Assembly (NCBI RefSeq): GCF_002441885.1
Contig: NZ_JXJT01000004.1
Location: forward strand, 49,158-113,157
Direction: 5' to 3'
DNA length: 64,000 nucleotides
Source of the DNA: Pseudolactococcus chungangensis CAU 28 = DSM 22330
Lineage (GTDB): Bacteria > Bacillota > Bacilli > Lactobacillales > Streptococcaceae
The translations under genes and the position numbers were made by a program. The notes beneath the pieces are model-generated. The model saw only the letters and a list, made by a program, of their open reading frames with translations, ran no database searches and had not been told where the DNA came from. Shown here piece after piece: positions 49,601-58,111 of the stretch (its first letter is position 1; each line of letters begins with the position of its first letter).

Positions 49601-52600
49601 GGCACTTGTCACACCAAAGGTTTGAATGCTACCAATCGGTCCTGTCACTGTTTGAGCAGGTAGACTTGGCACAGGCGTTGTAGTAAAGGTGTATTTGCCA
49701 CTTGTATCATAAGTCGCTTCATAGTAATTGATGACGTGTGTCGCATTGCTGGCTGTATAACTGACCGTATAGGTCACATTTGTCCCATCACTGGTAAAGC
49801 TTGCTGGTAAGGTGCTACTTGTATAGCTATTGCCCTTGCCGTCTGACACCGTCCATGTGTAGCCGTCAACCGTCGGTACAGTCAGCGAGTAAGTGCCATC
49901 TGTCTGCGTATTAATTGTCGCACTTTGTGGCAAAATAGGTGCTGTATAGGCTGTGGTATCGACCGAAGAACTTGATGACACGTTGGTGTTGATACCATTG
50001 GCGTAGGTGTAATTCACCAAGACTTTGGCACTTCTTGCAGTATAAGTAATCGTGTAGTCTTGTGGCGCACTATCTGTGGCACTTGTGCCATTATTCGTTG
50101 CATCATAGGTAATGGTAAACTGACTATTAGTCAGACTGACAACCTTGCCGCTACTATCGGTAACAGTCGCCAGATAGCCATTTATCTGAGGCACGCTGAC
50201 GACTTGTGTCCCACCTGTGACGCCAGTGTAAGGAGCGTTATTCATGCCAGAAAGGGTGTTCTGACCATTGGTCACACCTTGCCCACTTGGTGCACCTGCT
50301 ACGTTGATATTCGCTTGTTGGACGTCTTTGGTATATTGGTAGACAATGGCGGCTTGATAACTTGGCACAAGACCGCTTGCCGTATTGGTCATGTTATCCC
50401 AAGTCTGATCGGTATGATAAGGTGGTGTTTTATCTTGTGTTGTCCCGTCTGGTTTATCGCTCCAATAGAAATTAGAGACATGATAGCCTGCAGGAATGGC
50501 TGTAACTGCTTGCAAACCACTTGTTTGTGTCCCACTTGTTGTACCAAATAAAATATCAAAACCAAAATTAATGCCACTGGTTTGGCTAGCAAAACTACCA
50601 GGTAAGGCATCTAGAGCACCGATAGGACTGCCCGCACTATCTACTTGTTGAGAATAGTAATTAACTTGAGCAGACCATGGGTCATAAGTCACATCAATCA
50701 CAATCGGCGTTGACCCGAATGAGCCACTCGGCACTGTCGTCATCACTTGTGATGTGCCATTATTGATAGACACATTAGATGAATAACCTGAAATCTGTGT
50801 AATAGGGATTGCTGCATACGTGCCGTCTGTTACCCCTGAAATTGTATCAGTTGATGTCGTACCATCAATAGGGTTGGTATAGTTGACCGTAATTGTCTGA
50901 GCATTGGCGACATAATTAACGGTCGCTGTTTGTGGTACACTGTCAATCTGACTCGTCCCATTGCTCGTATTATCTGCTACAATACCTGTGATGGTATCAC
51001 TTGTTTGCTTTGTCCCGTCGGGATAGGTAATCTCCGCTGTATAACCTGCAATTGTTGGCACAGCCACATTAGCAAACGTACTTGCTGTCGTCCCAATCTG
51101 CATTTTTTGATCATTTGTCAAATGGCTAGATAGATTATGACCAGCTGGGAAATTATAGCTGATATTGAGCTGTTGTAAGTCCGCCGCCGCAGTCAGGGTA
51201 TAGTTTTGAGGTGCGCTATCACTGCTTGCTTGCAGATTATTAGTAGCATCATACTGACCTGAAATCGTCGCCAATGGCAAAGATAGATTAGCACCAGAAG
51301 GATCCGTAGCACCCACCAAATGATAACCCTGTACCGGCAAACCTAACAAGTTGAAACTAAAAGTCCCACCTGTCAGGCCATTTTGGCTAAGCGTCGTTGA
51401 TGCAGGCGGTGTTCCCCCACCACTATTGCCATAATTAATCGTCACATTAGCAGCTTGATAATCTTTCGCCACCTCAAAAAGCAAGGTAGCCGTATCACTG
51501 CTGCTAACATCATCGACAGAAAGCGCCACCGTTGGCACAGCAGTCGTCGTTGCACCACCATCCTTACTCCAGTAGACTTTACCCGTCAGGTGATAGCCAT
51601 TTGGTACAATGCCACTGGCTTGTAACTTCGGTGTTTCAATATCAGGTGAGGCTGTGACATCCGTCGCTAAACTTGAGGTCAGTGTTTGACCAATCGTGGG
51701 TTGACTTGGCGACAAGGTGTCACTTGACTGAAGCACACTGGCTTTTGAAGTGTCGACACTACCGCTCGTATCTACTAGACCATAATTAACAGTGACATTA
51801 TCCGCTGTATAATTGACCGTAAAGGGTTGAGGGGAAACATCGTTTTTTACATAGCCATTTGTTGTATCATCAAATGTTGGATTGTCTGCTACCGCTTCGG
51901 CTAAAGTATCATAATTTCTGCCATTTGGCCCTGTGACTGTATAGGTATAGCCCGGCACGCTCAGAGTTGCATCCGTTGAGGTAAAGGCAATCGGCTCTTT
52001 TGTTGCACCCGAATAATCGGTATCGCTTTTTGGCAAATTGACAGGCACAGGCACACCTGCAGTCTTAGACACAGCAGAAAGTGGGGCAGCTTGGTAATCG
52101 CCTTGATATTGGATATTCATCGTATTACCCGGAACTGTTACCCCATTGCTGATAGTATCTGAACCGACTGTTACATCAGCTGTCCCATTTTTTACAAGTG
52201 AATAGCCTTGTAAACTTGGTGCCGTAAAAGCGTAAGTATCCGCATCAGCATTAGGCGAACCACCTGTAATGCCAATCGTATCAGTCGTATTGGCAATAAA
52301 CTGAGTTGCCGCTCTAAGCGGTTGATTATTTTGGTCGAGATAGTTGACTGTTGTTGTGCCTGAACCAAGCTCTAGTGTGAAATTAGTAATATGTGTGCCC
52401 ATTTGGGTATAGGCTAAATTATACCCTGCCATGACCCCGACAGACATTGAGGTATTGGTCAGATTAATTGTTCTTGTAAACGTTTGGGGTGAGCTTGTCG
52501 TCACCTTAACAGTTAATGTTCCTGTGTTGTTAGCGTCATTGTAAGTATAGCTGACCGCAACAGGAGCGCTCAGATTAGGGCCACCACCTGAGCCACCCCA

Positions 52601-53533
52601 TTGGTTGTCACTATTTCCTGAACCTGTTGTTACATTATTCAAGGTAGTAATCGCTTGTTGCTGATCAGTCGTCGAATTGGCAGTATTTAAAAGTCCGTTT
52701 GCCCCAGTGCTACGCCATCCCATGACCTGATTCCCCATTTTAGAGAGCGCACCTGGATTGATACCAAGCGATGAATCACCAAATCCAACAGGTGTATAAT
52801 TAGCTGAGTTAGAATCCTGAGAGGCACTATTGTTATAAAAATCAATGCCCCAGTTCAATGAGTTCGGCAAGCCATTGAGCCCTAAACCACCCCCAAATTG
52901 TTTGGCACCACCTGCACTTGCAAGTTGACTCGGTGCTGTTGGTGATAAAACTAGACCGATAAAATCACCAACACCATAACCGCTTAAAAAACCAGCAGAA
53001 TTTAATCGGACAAGGTCAATGTTAAAATTAAAAGACCAATCTTTCGTCATATCAATCTGCTGATTAAAAGCAACGGCACCCGTTTTCTTATTGACATCAG
53101 TTTTAGTTGGGGTAAGAATGGTATAATTTGTCCCATTGATGGTTTCGTTATGTGCCAAATCATCTGTACCAGTACCACTGACCGTAAAAACGTTTTGATA
53201 ATTACTATTATCATAAGAGACAGTCCGTTGTTCATTTAAATCAGTCTCGGTATCTTCCAACATATCAATCGTTGGTGTGCTAACCGCTGCATAGGGAACG
53301 ATAGACGCTGTTTGCTTGATTGCCTTGACTGGTGTCAATGTCTGACCAAACAAAGTTGGAAAACTTGATTTAACGATACCATCGTCTGCTAGGACATCAC
53401 TTTCAGCAAAAGACAAACTAGGTACAATGGTCGCAAAAATAATGCCGGTCACGACCCATCTTTTTTTCACTTTTCGAAGCACAAACCGTTTTTTATAATC
53501 GGTTTCAGCCCTCTCTAGTGTCCCTTTCTTCAT
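43643..53533 (-). CDS. Giant lectin/MucBP-repeat surface protein
   Basis: 3,296 residues. N-terminus: basic stretch and hydrophobic segment (about 26-43, RWVVTG...LSFA), a long secretion signal. Residues about 110-395 form an L-type-lectin-like beta domain (WSFNFNIDLVRL, GLGLNGLPNSLNWGIDFY, THITNFTLELG). Then come some 25-30 MucBP-like repeats (IxYxD...G...PGYT). Interspersed and at the C-terminus are a second repeat type of about 80-100 residues (GYxYxVxxPDGxxYPTLxxAL ... PQxFTVxYT), seven copies. The end has a membrane helix (about 3267-3286) and KLKKKSE tail but no LPXTG. Predicted adhesin for mucus or glycans. GAGGAAG precedes the ATG; 230 AT-rich bases upstream hold the promoter. Confidence 0.9.
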   Translation of the reverse strand: MKKGTLERAETDYKKRFVLRKVKKRWVVTGIIFATIVPSLSFAESDVLADDGIVKSSFPTLFGQTLTPVKAIKQTASIVPYAAVSTPTIDMLEDTETDLNEQRTVSYDNSNYQNVFTVSGTGTDDLAHNETINGTNYTILTPTKTDVNKKTGAVAFNQQIDMTKDWSFNFNIDLVRLNSAGFLSGYGVGDFIGLVLSPTAPSQLASAGGAKQFGGGLGLNGLPNSLNWGIDFYNNSASQDSNSANYTPVGFGDSSLGINPGALSKMGNQVMGWRSTGANGLLNTANSTTDQQQAITTLNNVTTGSGNSDNQWGGSGGGPNLSAPVAVSYTYNDANNTGTLTVKVTTSSPQTFTRTINLTNTSMSVGVMAGYNLAYTQMGTHITNFTLELGSGTTTVNYLDQNNQPLRAATQFIANTTDTIGITGGSPNADADTYAFTAPSLQGYSLVKNGTADVTVGSDTISNGVTVPGNTMNIQYQGDYQAAPLSAVSKTAGVPVPVNLPKSDTDYSGATKEPIAFTSTDATLSVPGYTYTVTGPNGRNYDTLAEAVADNPTFDDTTNGYVKNDVSPQPFTVNYTADNVTVNYGLVDTSGSVDTSKASVLQSSDTLSPSQPTIGQTLTSSLATDVTASPDIETPKLQASGIVPNGYHLTGKVYWSKDGGATTTAVPTVALSVDDVSSSDTATLLFEVAKDYQAANVTINYGNSGGGTPPASTTLSQNGLTGGTFSFNLLGLPVQGYHLVGATDPSGANLSLPLATISGQYDATNNLQASSDSAPQNYTLTAAADLQQLNISYNFPAGHNLSSHLTNDQKMQIGTTASTFANVAVPTIAGYTAEITYPDGTKQTSDTITGIVADNTSNGTSQIDSVPQTATVNYVANAQTITVNYTNPIDGTTSTDTISGVTDGTYAAIPITQISGYSSNVSINNGTSQVMTTVPSGSFGSTPIVIDVTYDPWSAQVNYYSQQVDSAGSPIGALDALPGSFASQTSGINFGFDILFGTTSGTQTSGLQAVTAIPAGYHVSNFYWSDKPDGTTQDKTPPYHTDQTWDNMTNTASGLVPSYQAAIVYQYTKDVQQANINVAGAPSGQGVTNGQNTLSGMNNAPYTGVTGGTQVVSVPQINGYLATVTDSSGKVVSLTNSQFTITYDATNNGTSATDSAPQDYTITYTARSAKVLVNYTYANGINTNVSSSSSVDTTAYTAPILPQSATINTQTDGTYSLTVPTVDGYTWTVSDGKGNSYTSSTLPASFTSDGTNVTYTVSYTASNATHVINYYEATYDTSGKYTFTTTPVPSLPAQTVTGPIGSIQTFGVTSANIAVPSGWSLDPMGASLSALTGDNDNLNGGDTAKRLTFTPGMTDYAVYLSRDIQSVQVKFVNDPKNSSTIYQDGKTGKTYTVPTTGFARSGYDYTIKDASGNVVTAINGTYDDTSNGNASSPVYNNGDGDKTPQVYTVTYTSQTQEAILKTDSSDPDNAGGLTYPSATGATNSNIAFATTDKTLARAGYNYNVTVSYTNSNGDAVSASYPNLALALAANATYNDNDVVGGQDSNPQIFTVSYTPSSQTAILQTDATDPKGAQTVDTQNGLTAQTITFSKSDSDLARAGYTYQVKVPNGTDYPTLTAALAAAGTYDKTPNGTSVTDSEPQTFTVSYTANPLTVKINYVYGTPKNGDVPLGDFSTQDVPTQAIGVTNGTTYTTDVNTTPTPIATGITVPTIPGYTPNVTTITPKFTVDSNGNPTEPEITVTYNASPDSATITYSDEAGNNLLSYIGSNPTSQNGYTDGVIMTSGPSVPGYTLKGFKYNGGALDTNLADLNNAYYTTDADNIEFVYTPDTQTVAIHYLYSSDDNSPKNGEVPLADFGSQTVTDSASGPTNSTGSEITVPTIPGYTASVSKVTPDYAIDPKTGQLVTPSLNVTYTANNQNAEISYLIAPNATKNPDGSYNVDPNDLVSATASQTRGAATSAVGVTDQAIGVSAPIIPGYTIYSRTANGVTVPDISTVTFDATAYPDKLEVIYVPNQQTVTVHYVFQLPADYSGSYGTGTPIDYATNNGKAVPGLDDKVVVGYSNLPSTTDTLPTNIEPGWEINPTPQTIDWTTGTDGNLTKTDYYYYVAPNTNEIDIQYLSTVANTNLIDLIHANNINPILTTEVQTGSRFTYSGAFDIPGYGFNKYTYGTTDSTTRPDTSTTTMPYQNGATALNLYYQPSAQKVAINYVYDQNDGSSKHGPVPSSDFASGSSVVTEADGVTSGTTYTTNLDTSTQIPVATPITVPTIQGYAPNVTSINPSFAINTDGTLVNSTITVTYTANQDNVATMQYVNEDDNDKDISQYASTPVSLNASGTTDQVIPTSGAVNIPGYTFDHIEYKTAAGVTDPNADLSNLTFSGGGATPDNVKFVYKANDQTVNVHYLYSGGGFNGQEIQGLTPGKIQGKSNQAATTTTAPNAPVGYDLVKTGLVNGNSQPVMWTTVNGTLVTPDIYFYYQAQVTQATINYTTTTGGSDLNAVVPTGTVTSTVNGQTDATIPVSGAVPIAGYTFKSMTVNGAEKATSVADANAVTSVFTPNATVSDKTAIEYLYTPDTQKAIVKFVDASGNPIVDASGTAIPDVTLTGTTGGTIDYRGLTDTYSGYSLTTDGRATTTTYDSKDDADQVVYMVYQPDVEKVTVNYKDSNQNVLKSSTELTGVSNGVIDYASIDANLPGYTLMTDGRTTTTHYDIDSGTDQTVDLVYQANQQQVIVNLKVSRDGGQTWENLTKSITLSGNSNDSIDYKALQTAYPGYKLIDDSQENSTKNYDTADGVNQIVNLYYAPLKQVAILQTDATDPDYTGGKNITTTSDGYSFGNLKFASDSEQNLVRKGFTYKVYGPDGVWYDTLANAIAANATYDGTLNSDAIDTIVPTTRALGLGSALGLGRSVAPINPGIDPANPGMQADDLVPQVFTVSYTPMPESMVVQTINDPAGNKVYPTATGVTGLDDNNQPIASTSPIYQSGMQLSLVPNVSVPTNFYNVNVVDTQLQTAASGLPNLTRNGYTYVVKAPDGTEYPTLQAATNAVHVFDNDPSSNQVFEVVYTAQLQTVNLMTDSSDPKGAQTIESTHGPSDSNISLNSDDSNLKRSGYVYQVTGPDGKVYPTLADALKNNPTYDANAIDSTTGIDATPQNFTVTYTPVKQTANLIVNGKIFDTVTGDSDSKLIFNKTDNDLYQSGYTYKVTAPNGKVYNSLAEALKAVGSYDHNNLTDGQDTTPQNFIVVYTKNQDKDKENPSVPRAQGTDGHEFGSFGEKIEQYGLLSALLLTIPILIFLGLNKLKKKSE

Positions 53534-53735
53534 GGTTACTTCCTCTTTTCTTCTGTTTCTAATTTAAGATAAAAATATTTATTACAAAGATATTTTATTC
53601 TCATTTTAAAACACTATTATCATTTATTATTTTATCATATATTTTATTTTTTCTCTATTAATTAGCATTGTTTTTAACCTACTCTTAACGCTTGGAAACA
53701 CACGGCTAACAGACAATATCAAATCGTTAACAATC

Positions 53736-53775
53736 AAAAAAGAACTAGCCACAGTAACATCACTAGTTCTTTTTA
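53736..53775 (-). terminator. Terminator after the histidine kinase gene
   Basis: AAAAAGAACTAG/CTAGTTCTTTTT stem with 14-base loop, overlapping the kinase stop and followed on the minus strand by a T-run. Confidence 0.85.
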
Positions 53776-54719
53776 ATCTTGACTTCTGTCCCTTGCTCAA
53801 CTTGGCTAGTCATCGTCACTGTCAACTCAAGTTTATCCAGAATTTCTTTAGTCAAATAGAGACCAAGTCCTGTTGATTTTTGATGATGACGCCCATTATA
53901 GCCGGTAAAGCCATGTTCAAAGAGCCGCGGTAAATCCTCAGGTAAAATACCAATACCTGTATCAGCAATCGTGATGCTCTCGTCAAACTTAATCCTCACA
54001 CCACCAGTCTTAGTGTATTTGACCGCATTATTAATAATTTGCTCCAAGGCGACAGTCAGCCACTTTCTATCACTCGTCAGTCGCCAAGACCCCTCAATCC
54101 TGACAGAGAGATTTTTCATAATAAACTGATTGGCATATTTTTTGATAATGTCGCGCGTGACATCTGCCACATCAAAGGTTTCAAATCGGAAATCAGTTGA
54201 TGTATTTTGTAACCGCAGATAACTCAATAAAATATTGAGATAATTATCCAATTCTAATAATTGGTGCTGTACATCCGATTGTGTCAGGTTATTTGTTTGC
54301 GCCATCAAGTCGAGCGCTGCAATCGGCACTTTCATCTGATGCGTCCAAACTCTAGTTAAATCTAACAAATCCTTGTCAAATTTCAACAATTCTTGATACT
54401 TCTCCTGATGCCATTGCTCAAGCCCAATAAGTAGCTGTTGATAATCTTCACCAATTAAGCTCGTATCAGGAAAATAGGGTAAATTTTCCACACTAGTCCG
54501 TGCTAAAAACTGGTGGAGCTGAATAAAGCGTTGACAGGCAAAACTCAGATAAAGTACAAAAATCAACGTGGGTAGCAAGAAAGCGACTTTAAAAGCTGCT
54601 AAATCTATGTTTTGTAGATATAAAACAAGCACAATCACGCCCTCAGTGAGCAAAAAAATGGCAATTTCGCTAAATTTCTCCTGACAAAAACGGGCAATAA
54701 GTCGTAGATAAGGCATCAT
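53763..54719 (-). CDS. Bce-type intramembrane-sensing histidine kinase
   Basis: 318 residues. Two membrane helices in the first 65 residues with almost no extracellular loop, typical of BceS/LiaS-like intramembrane kinases that sense through their ABC transporter. H-box WTHQMKVPIAALDLM, N-box EQIINNAVKYT, G-boxes IADTGIGI and STGLGLYLTKE. Overlaps the regulator gene by 4 bases. Confidence 0.93.
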   Translation of the reverse strand: MMPYLRLIARFCQEKFSEIAIFLLTEGVIVLVLYLQNIDLAAFKVAFLLPTLIFVLYLSFACQRFIQLHQFLARTSVENLPYFPDTSLIGEDYQQLLIGLEQWHQEKYQELLKFDKDLLDLTRVWTHQMKVPIAALDLMAQTNNLTQSDVQHQLLELDNYLNILLSYLRLQNTSTDFRFETFDVADVTRDIIKKYANQFIMKNLSVRIEGSWRLTSDRKWLTVALEQIINNAVKYTKTGGVRIKFDESITIADTGIGILPEDLPRLFEHGFTGYNGRHHQKSTGLGLYLTKEILDKLELTVTMTSQVEQGTEVKIKKN

Positions 54720-55372
54720 TTGATAACATACCCGACACCTCGAACGGTGTGAATGTGATCAAAGTTGACTTGCAGGAGTTTTTTGCGCAAGCGACTCATA
54801 TTGACATTCAAAGTATTGTCGTCGATATAGTCATCACCCTCCCAGATTTTTTTCAGAAGATCATGTTTGTCGACAATATGCCCTGCCTGCTCTAGCAATG
54901 CTTTCAAAATAATCATCTCTGTCTTAGTCAAGCTAACTTTTTCTTGTCCATCCGAAAAATTACCATCTAAATCTAACGTGAATTGTTCAAAACTTAAATG
55001 GTTGACTTGACCCTTTGTCCGTCTTAAAAGCGCGTTAATTTTAGCAACTAACACCTCAACAGAAAAAGGTTTGCTGACAAAATCATCTGCCCCCATATTC
55101 ATTGCCATGACAGCATTCATCTCATCAGATGCCGATGAGATGAAAACAATCGGCAAATCATTGGTTTTTCGAATTTCAGTTGTCCAATAAAAGCCATTAA
55201 AATAAGGCAAAGTAATATCCATCAAGACCAAATCTGGTTGGTATTCTGAAATTTCTGCTGCTACGGCACGAAAATTCATGACACTCGTCACCAGGAATTC
55301 TTCTTGAAGTTTTTCACGTAAGAGCTTAACAATCGTCTCATCATCTTCAACGATAAAGATTTTATTTTTCAT
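54716..55372 (-). CDS. Bce-type OmpR-family response regulator
   Basis: 218 residues: receiver domain with EDDE acidic pocket, phospho-acceptor Asp in LVLMDITLPYFNG and Lys in FVSKPFSVE; C-terminal winged helix (KTEMIILKALLEQAG, TVRGVGYVIK). Likely activates the neighbouring ABC transporter genes under peptide-antibiotic stress. No ribosome site: the -10 ends 6 bases before the ATG. Confidence 0.94.
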   Translation of the reverse strand: MKNKIFIVEDDETIVKLLREKLQEEFLVTSVMNFRAVAAEISEYQPDLVLMDITLPYFNGFYWTTEIRKTNDLPIVFISSASDEMNAVMAMNMGADDFVSKPFSVEVLVAKINALLRRTKGQVNHLSFEQFTLDLDGNFSDGQEKVSLTKTEMIILKALLEQAGHIVDKHDLLKKIWEGDDYIDDNTLNVNMSRLRKKLLQVNFDHIHTVRGVGYVIK

Positions 55373-55387
55373 ATCTTTATTTTACCA
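55373..55387 (-). promoter_or_regulatory. Extended -10 promoter 6 nt before the bceR-like ATG (leaderless candidate)
   Basis: Minus-strand TGGTAAAAT (55387-55379), AAAGAT, ATG. A CTGACA 18 bases upstream may be the -35. Confidence 0.6.
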
Positions 55388-55442
55388 GAAAAGAGAGAGT
55401 TGTGTCAGTTATGACCAATACGATACTCAAATAAGCGATTCA

Positions 55443-55916
55443 TCAGTTTTGGAAAAATGTCATCACCATTTTTCCACCCTCATACCACTCAATATCAATA
55501 CTTAATTTATTGGCATTTTTTCCTTGCCAATGATATGACGCACTACCATCCTTGATCGTTTTCCCAACAAAACCCACAGATTTGACACTTGTTTTAACAT
55601 ATGTTTTAACATCCTGTCTGGATACATCGGTAAAATGAATACCGCAAGCTTTTTCATAAGTCCCCTCTCCAACATCCTCAATGATTGTATTTTCACCAAC
55701 AATTTCAAATGGCGGTTCAGGAATTTGTTGTGTTTGCAAATTATTCGGCCACTCTGTTGCTGCGTACTCACCTTTTTCCTCACGTTCTCGCAAAGTACTG
55801 ATTGTCGCTATCTTACCTGGGGAATCAGGTATATTTTTACCGCCACTCATCTTATATGCCGTAAAAAGTGAGGCTGCCAGTACAGGGGTTATCATCATCA
55901 CAACTACTTTTTTCAT
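55443..55916 (-). CDS. Small secreted or membrane-anchored protein in the Bce locus
   Basis: About 157 residues: N-terminal hydrophobic signal (KKVVVMMITPVLAASLFTAY), then an extracytoplasmic domain ending SASYHWQGKNANKLSIDIEW and MVMTFFQN. No family firmly recognised; it resembles small DUF proteins of lactococci. AGGAGG lies 7 bases before the second of two adjacent ATGs, which I use. Located between the BceAB-like and BceRS-like genes, so a role in the same response is possible. Confidence 0.7.
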   Translation of the reverse strand: MKKVVVMMITPVLAASLFTAYKMSGGKNIPDSPGKIATISTLREREEKGEYAATEWPNNLQTQQIPEPPFEIVGENTIIEDVGEGTYEKACGIHFTDVSRQDVKTYVKTSVKSVGFVGKTIKDGSASYHWQGKNANKLSIDIEWYEGGKMVMTFFQN

Positions 55917-56083
55917 CATCAATCCTCCTTAAGTTTGTGTATCACGGCGATTAAAAATTTATATCGTCTCTCTTAGTGATGTCGATTTTCAGCATCTTTA
56001 ACCATATTATTCCTATTACTATTTTATCATATTTCTAATTAATTTCAAATAATACGTGAAAAAGATGATTTTTTGAAACCATA

Positions 56084-56113
56084 CAAAAAACACCTCCAAA
56101 ATCTGGAGGTGTC
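56084..56113 (-). terminator. Terminator after the ABC permease
   Basis: Minus-strand ACACCTCCA/TGGAGGTGT stem, 5-base loop, then six T. Confidence 0.9.
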
Positions 56114-56125
56114 TATGGTAACAAC

Positions 56126-58111
56126 TTATCTTTCAACAATGCGATAGTAAATTTTTGATGTTTTACGATAAATCAGATAATAGATTACTGAAATAACTAG
56201 AATCGTTATGCCGCTGACACTAGCAATCATGCCCATGTCAGTGATACCAAAAATGTTGATTAACTTAGAAATCATCACAAAGGCTGCTGCAAAGTGAATG
56301 ATGCTGACAATGATTGGCATAAAGAAAACGATTGACACTTGTGAATCAATTGATTTTTTAACTTCTTTTTTAGTCAATCCAACTTCTTGTAGAATACGGT
56401 AGCTGCGTTTATCCTCAGCACCCTCTGAAATTTGTTTGTAGTAGATAATCAAAGCAGCACCTAAAATAAAGGTAATTCCAAGCATAAAGCCAATGAATAG
56501 GAAGCCACCTGTGAATGCCATGATGCCCTCTCTGCTTTCTTTCTCAGTTGCAACAATGACTTGATTGATTTGGTTAGTATCATTTGTTGTCTTTTTACTT
56601 AACACCTCACGTTCTTTAGCCGGTAAGTCAATAAGGATTTCTGTGCTAATAGGTGTTGTGAAAGCATCAACATTTGGATTGTCTGAATTTTTCTTAATCG
56701 TATCTTGATTATTGAGCTCGTTCAATTTTGTAAGTTCTTGTTCATCAGAGACAACGAGTACAAAGACATCAAATACTCCAGGAAATTTAGGGAGGTTTTT
56801 AAGCGACGGTACTTCTTTAACAATCTCTAAATTTTCACCAAACCAATCAACTGATTTGACATCTCTATCACCAAATGCTTTATAAAGAACAACTTGATTG
56901 GGGGCTAACTCTGGTAAATCATTACCTAATTTAACCATATCGTCACGCGTGACAAATCTTATTACTGAATAATCATTCATTTTCGCATTTTCCGCTGGTA
57001 ATACTGCTTTTTTATCAGCGCCAACACTTAAATTTGTCATAACCATAAATGTCGAATATGGTGCAATTTTTGTATGATCTATGTCATTTTCTTGAATGAA
57101 GTTATCCAGGGCTGTTTTATTTTCGTCAATGCTTTTTCCTGCAAAACTAATATTTGTGTTCTTGGGATATTGGTCTGCTACGACTTTTTGAACACCGACA
57201 TAGAGAGCGACAGATGTCGCAAGTGTGACAAACGTCATGGTCACGAGAATCGTGATATTGGCAAGACCAACTGCATTGGTTTTCATGCGGTAAAGCATAC
57301 TACTTGTCGTGATAAAATGTTCAGGTTTGTAATAGTAGTTTTTATTGGCTTTCTGACGTTTCAAGACGAAGATGGTTACGCCGATATAGAGTAGATAAGT
57401 CCCCAAAATAACCAAGATAACTGCGATGAAAAATTTAAGTAAAGCCTCAATCGGTCCTTGAACGCTAAGCGCCAGATAATAAGCAACGGCAAGCATCAGG
57501 ACACTGAGAATAGACATGATTAAACGACCACGAGGTTCACGCTCACTGCGTGTGTTATCTTTCAGTAAGCTGATAGCTGAGTTCCGTTTAATCGTCACCA
57601 TGGCAAAGCACATAAGCAAGGCAAAGATAGCTGCAAAGACAAGCAATGTTAACAAAATGGCTGTGAATGACACTTTTAAGTTAAAGTAGTTGCCACCGAT
57701 AAGGTGAACAAAAATCAGATAGAGAAATTCTGAAAAAATCAAGCCCAAAACAGTACCTGTGATAACTGTCGCAGCAAAGGTCATTAACAATTCCCAGAAT
57801 GAAATCGTCGCGATATTTCGCTTGTTCAACCCCAAGATATTATAGAGTCCAAATTCTCTGGTTCTTTGCTTAAGTAAGAAACGGTAGCTATAACTCACGA
57901 TGATAACTGAGAACAAGACAATAATGGCAAGTCCAAATTTCATCATCATCCTGACGGCATCAGCACCTTTTAACTGGTCCAAGCTCTCAGAAAAGGCAAG
58001 GTTTGACAAGATTAGCGTCATCGCAAACATAGATGTTGTTGCGAGTAAAAACGGTGAAAAATTAGATAAAGACTTTCGGATATTTTGAAAAGCTAGTTTG
58101 AGATAGAACAT
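56126..58111 (-). CDS. BceB-type ABC transporter permease (FtsX-like)
   Basis: 661 residues. Ten predicted membrane helices: FtsX-like groups near residues 15-310 and 525-655, with a large extracellular domain (about residues 315-520) between helices 7 and 8, the hallmark of peptide-antibiotic sensing BceB/VraG permeases. LLKQRTREFGLYNILGLNKR is the FtsX coupling motif. Overlaps the ATPase stop by one base. Confidence 0.92.
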   Translation of the reverse strand: MFYLKLAFQNIRKSLSNFSPFLLATTSMFAMTLILSNLAFSESLDQLKGADAVRMMMKFGLAIIVLFSVIIVSYSYRFLLKQRTREFGLYNILGLNKRNIATISFWELLMTFAATVITGTVLGLIFSEFLYLIFVHLIGGNYFNLKVSFTAILLTLLVFAAIFALLMCFAMVTIKRNSAISLLKDNTRSEREPRGRLIMSILSVLMLAVAYYLALSVQGPIEALLKFFIAVILVILGTYLLYIGVTIFVLKRQKANKNYYYKPEHFITTSSMLYRMKTNAVGLANITILVTMTFVTLATSVALYVGVQKVVADQYPKNTNISFAGKSIDENKTALDNFIQENDIDHTKIAPYSTFMVMTNLSVGADKKAVLPAENAKMNDYSVIRFVTRDDMVKLGNDLPELAPNQVVLYKAFGDRDVKSVDWFGENLEIVKEVPSLKNLPKFPGVFDVFVLVVSDEQELTKLNELNNQDTIKKNSDNPNVDAFTTPISTEILIDLPAKEREVLSKKTTNDTNQINQVIVATEKESREGIMAFTGGFLFIGFMLGITFILGAALIIYYKQISEGAEDKRSYRILQEVGLTKKEVKKSIDSQVSIVFFMPIIVSIIHFAAAFVMISKLINIFGITDMGMIASVSGITILVISVIYYLIYRKTSKIYYRIVER

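Noticed and set aside
46010..50551. Several plus-strand ORFs of 60-160 codons inside the giant gene
   Set aside because: They are antisense shadows of a repeat-rich gene, Cys/Ile-rich, without ribosome sites.
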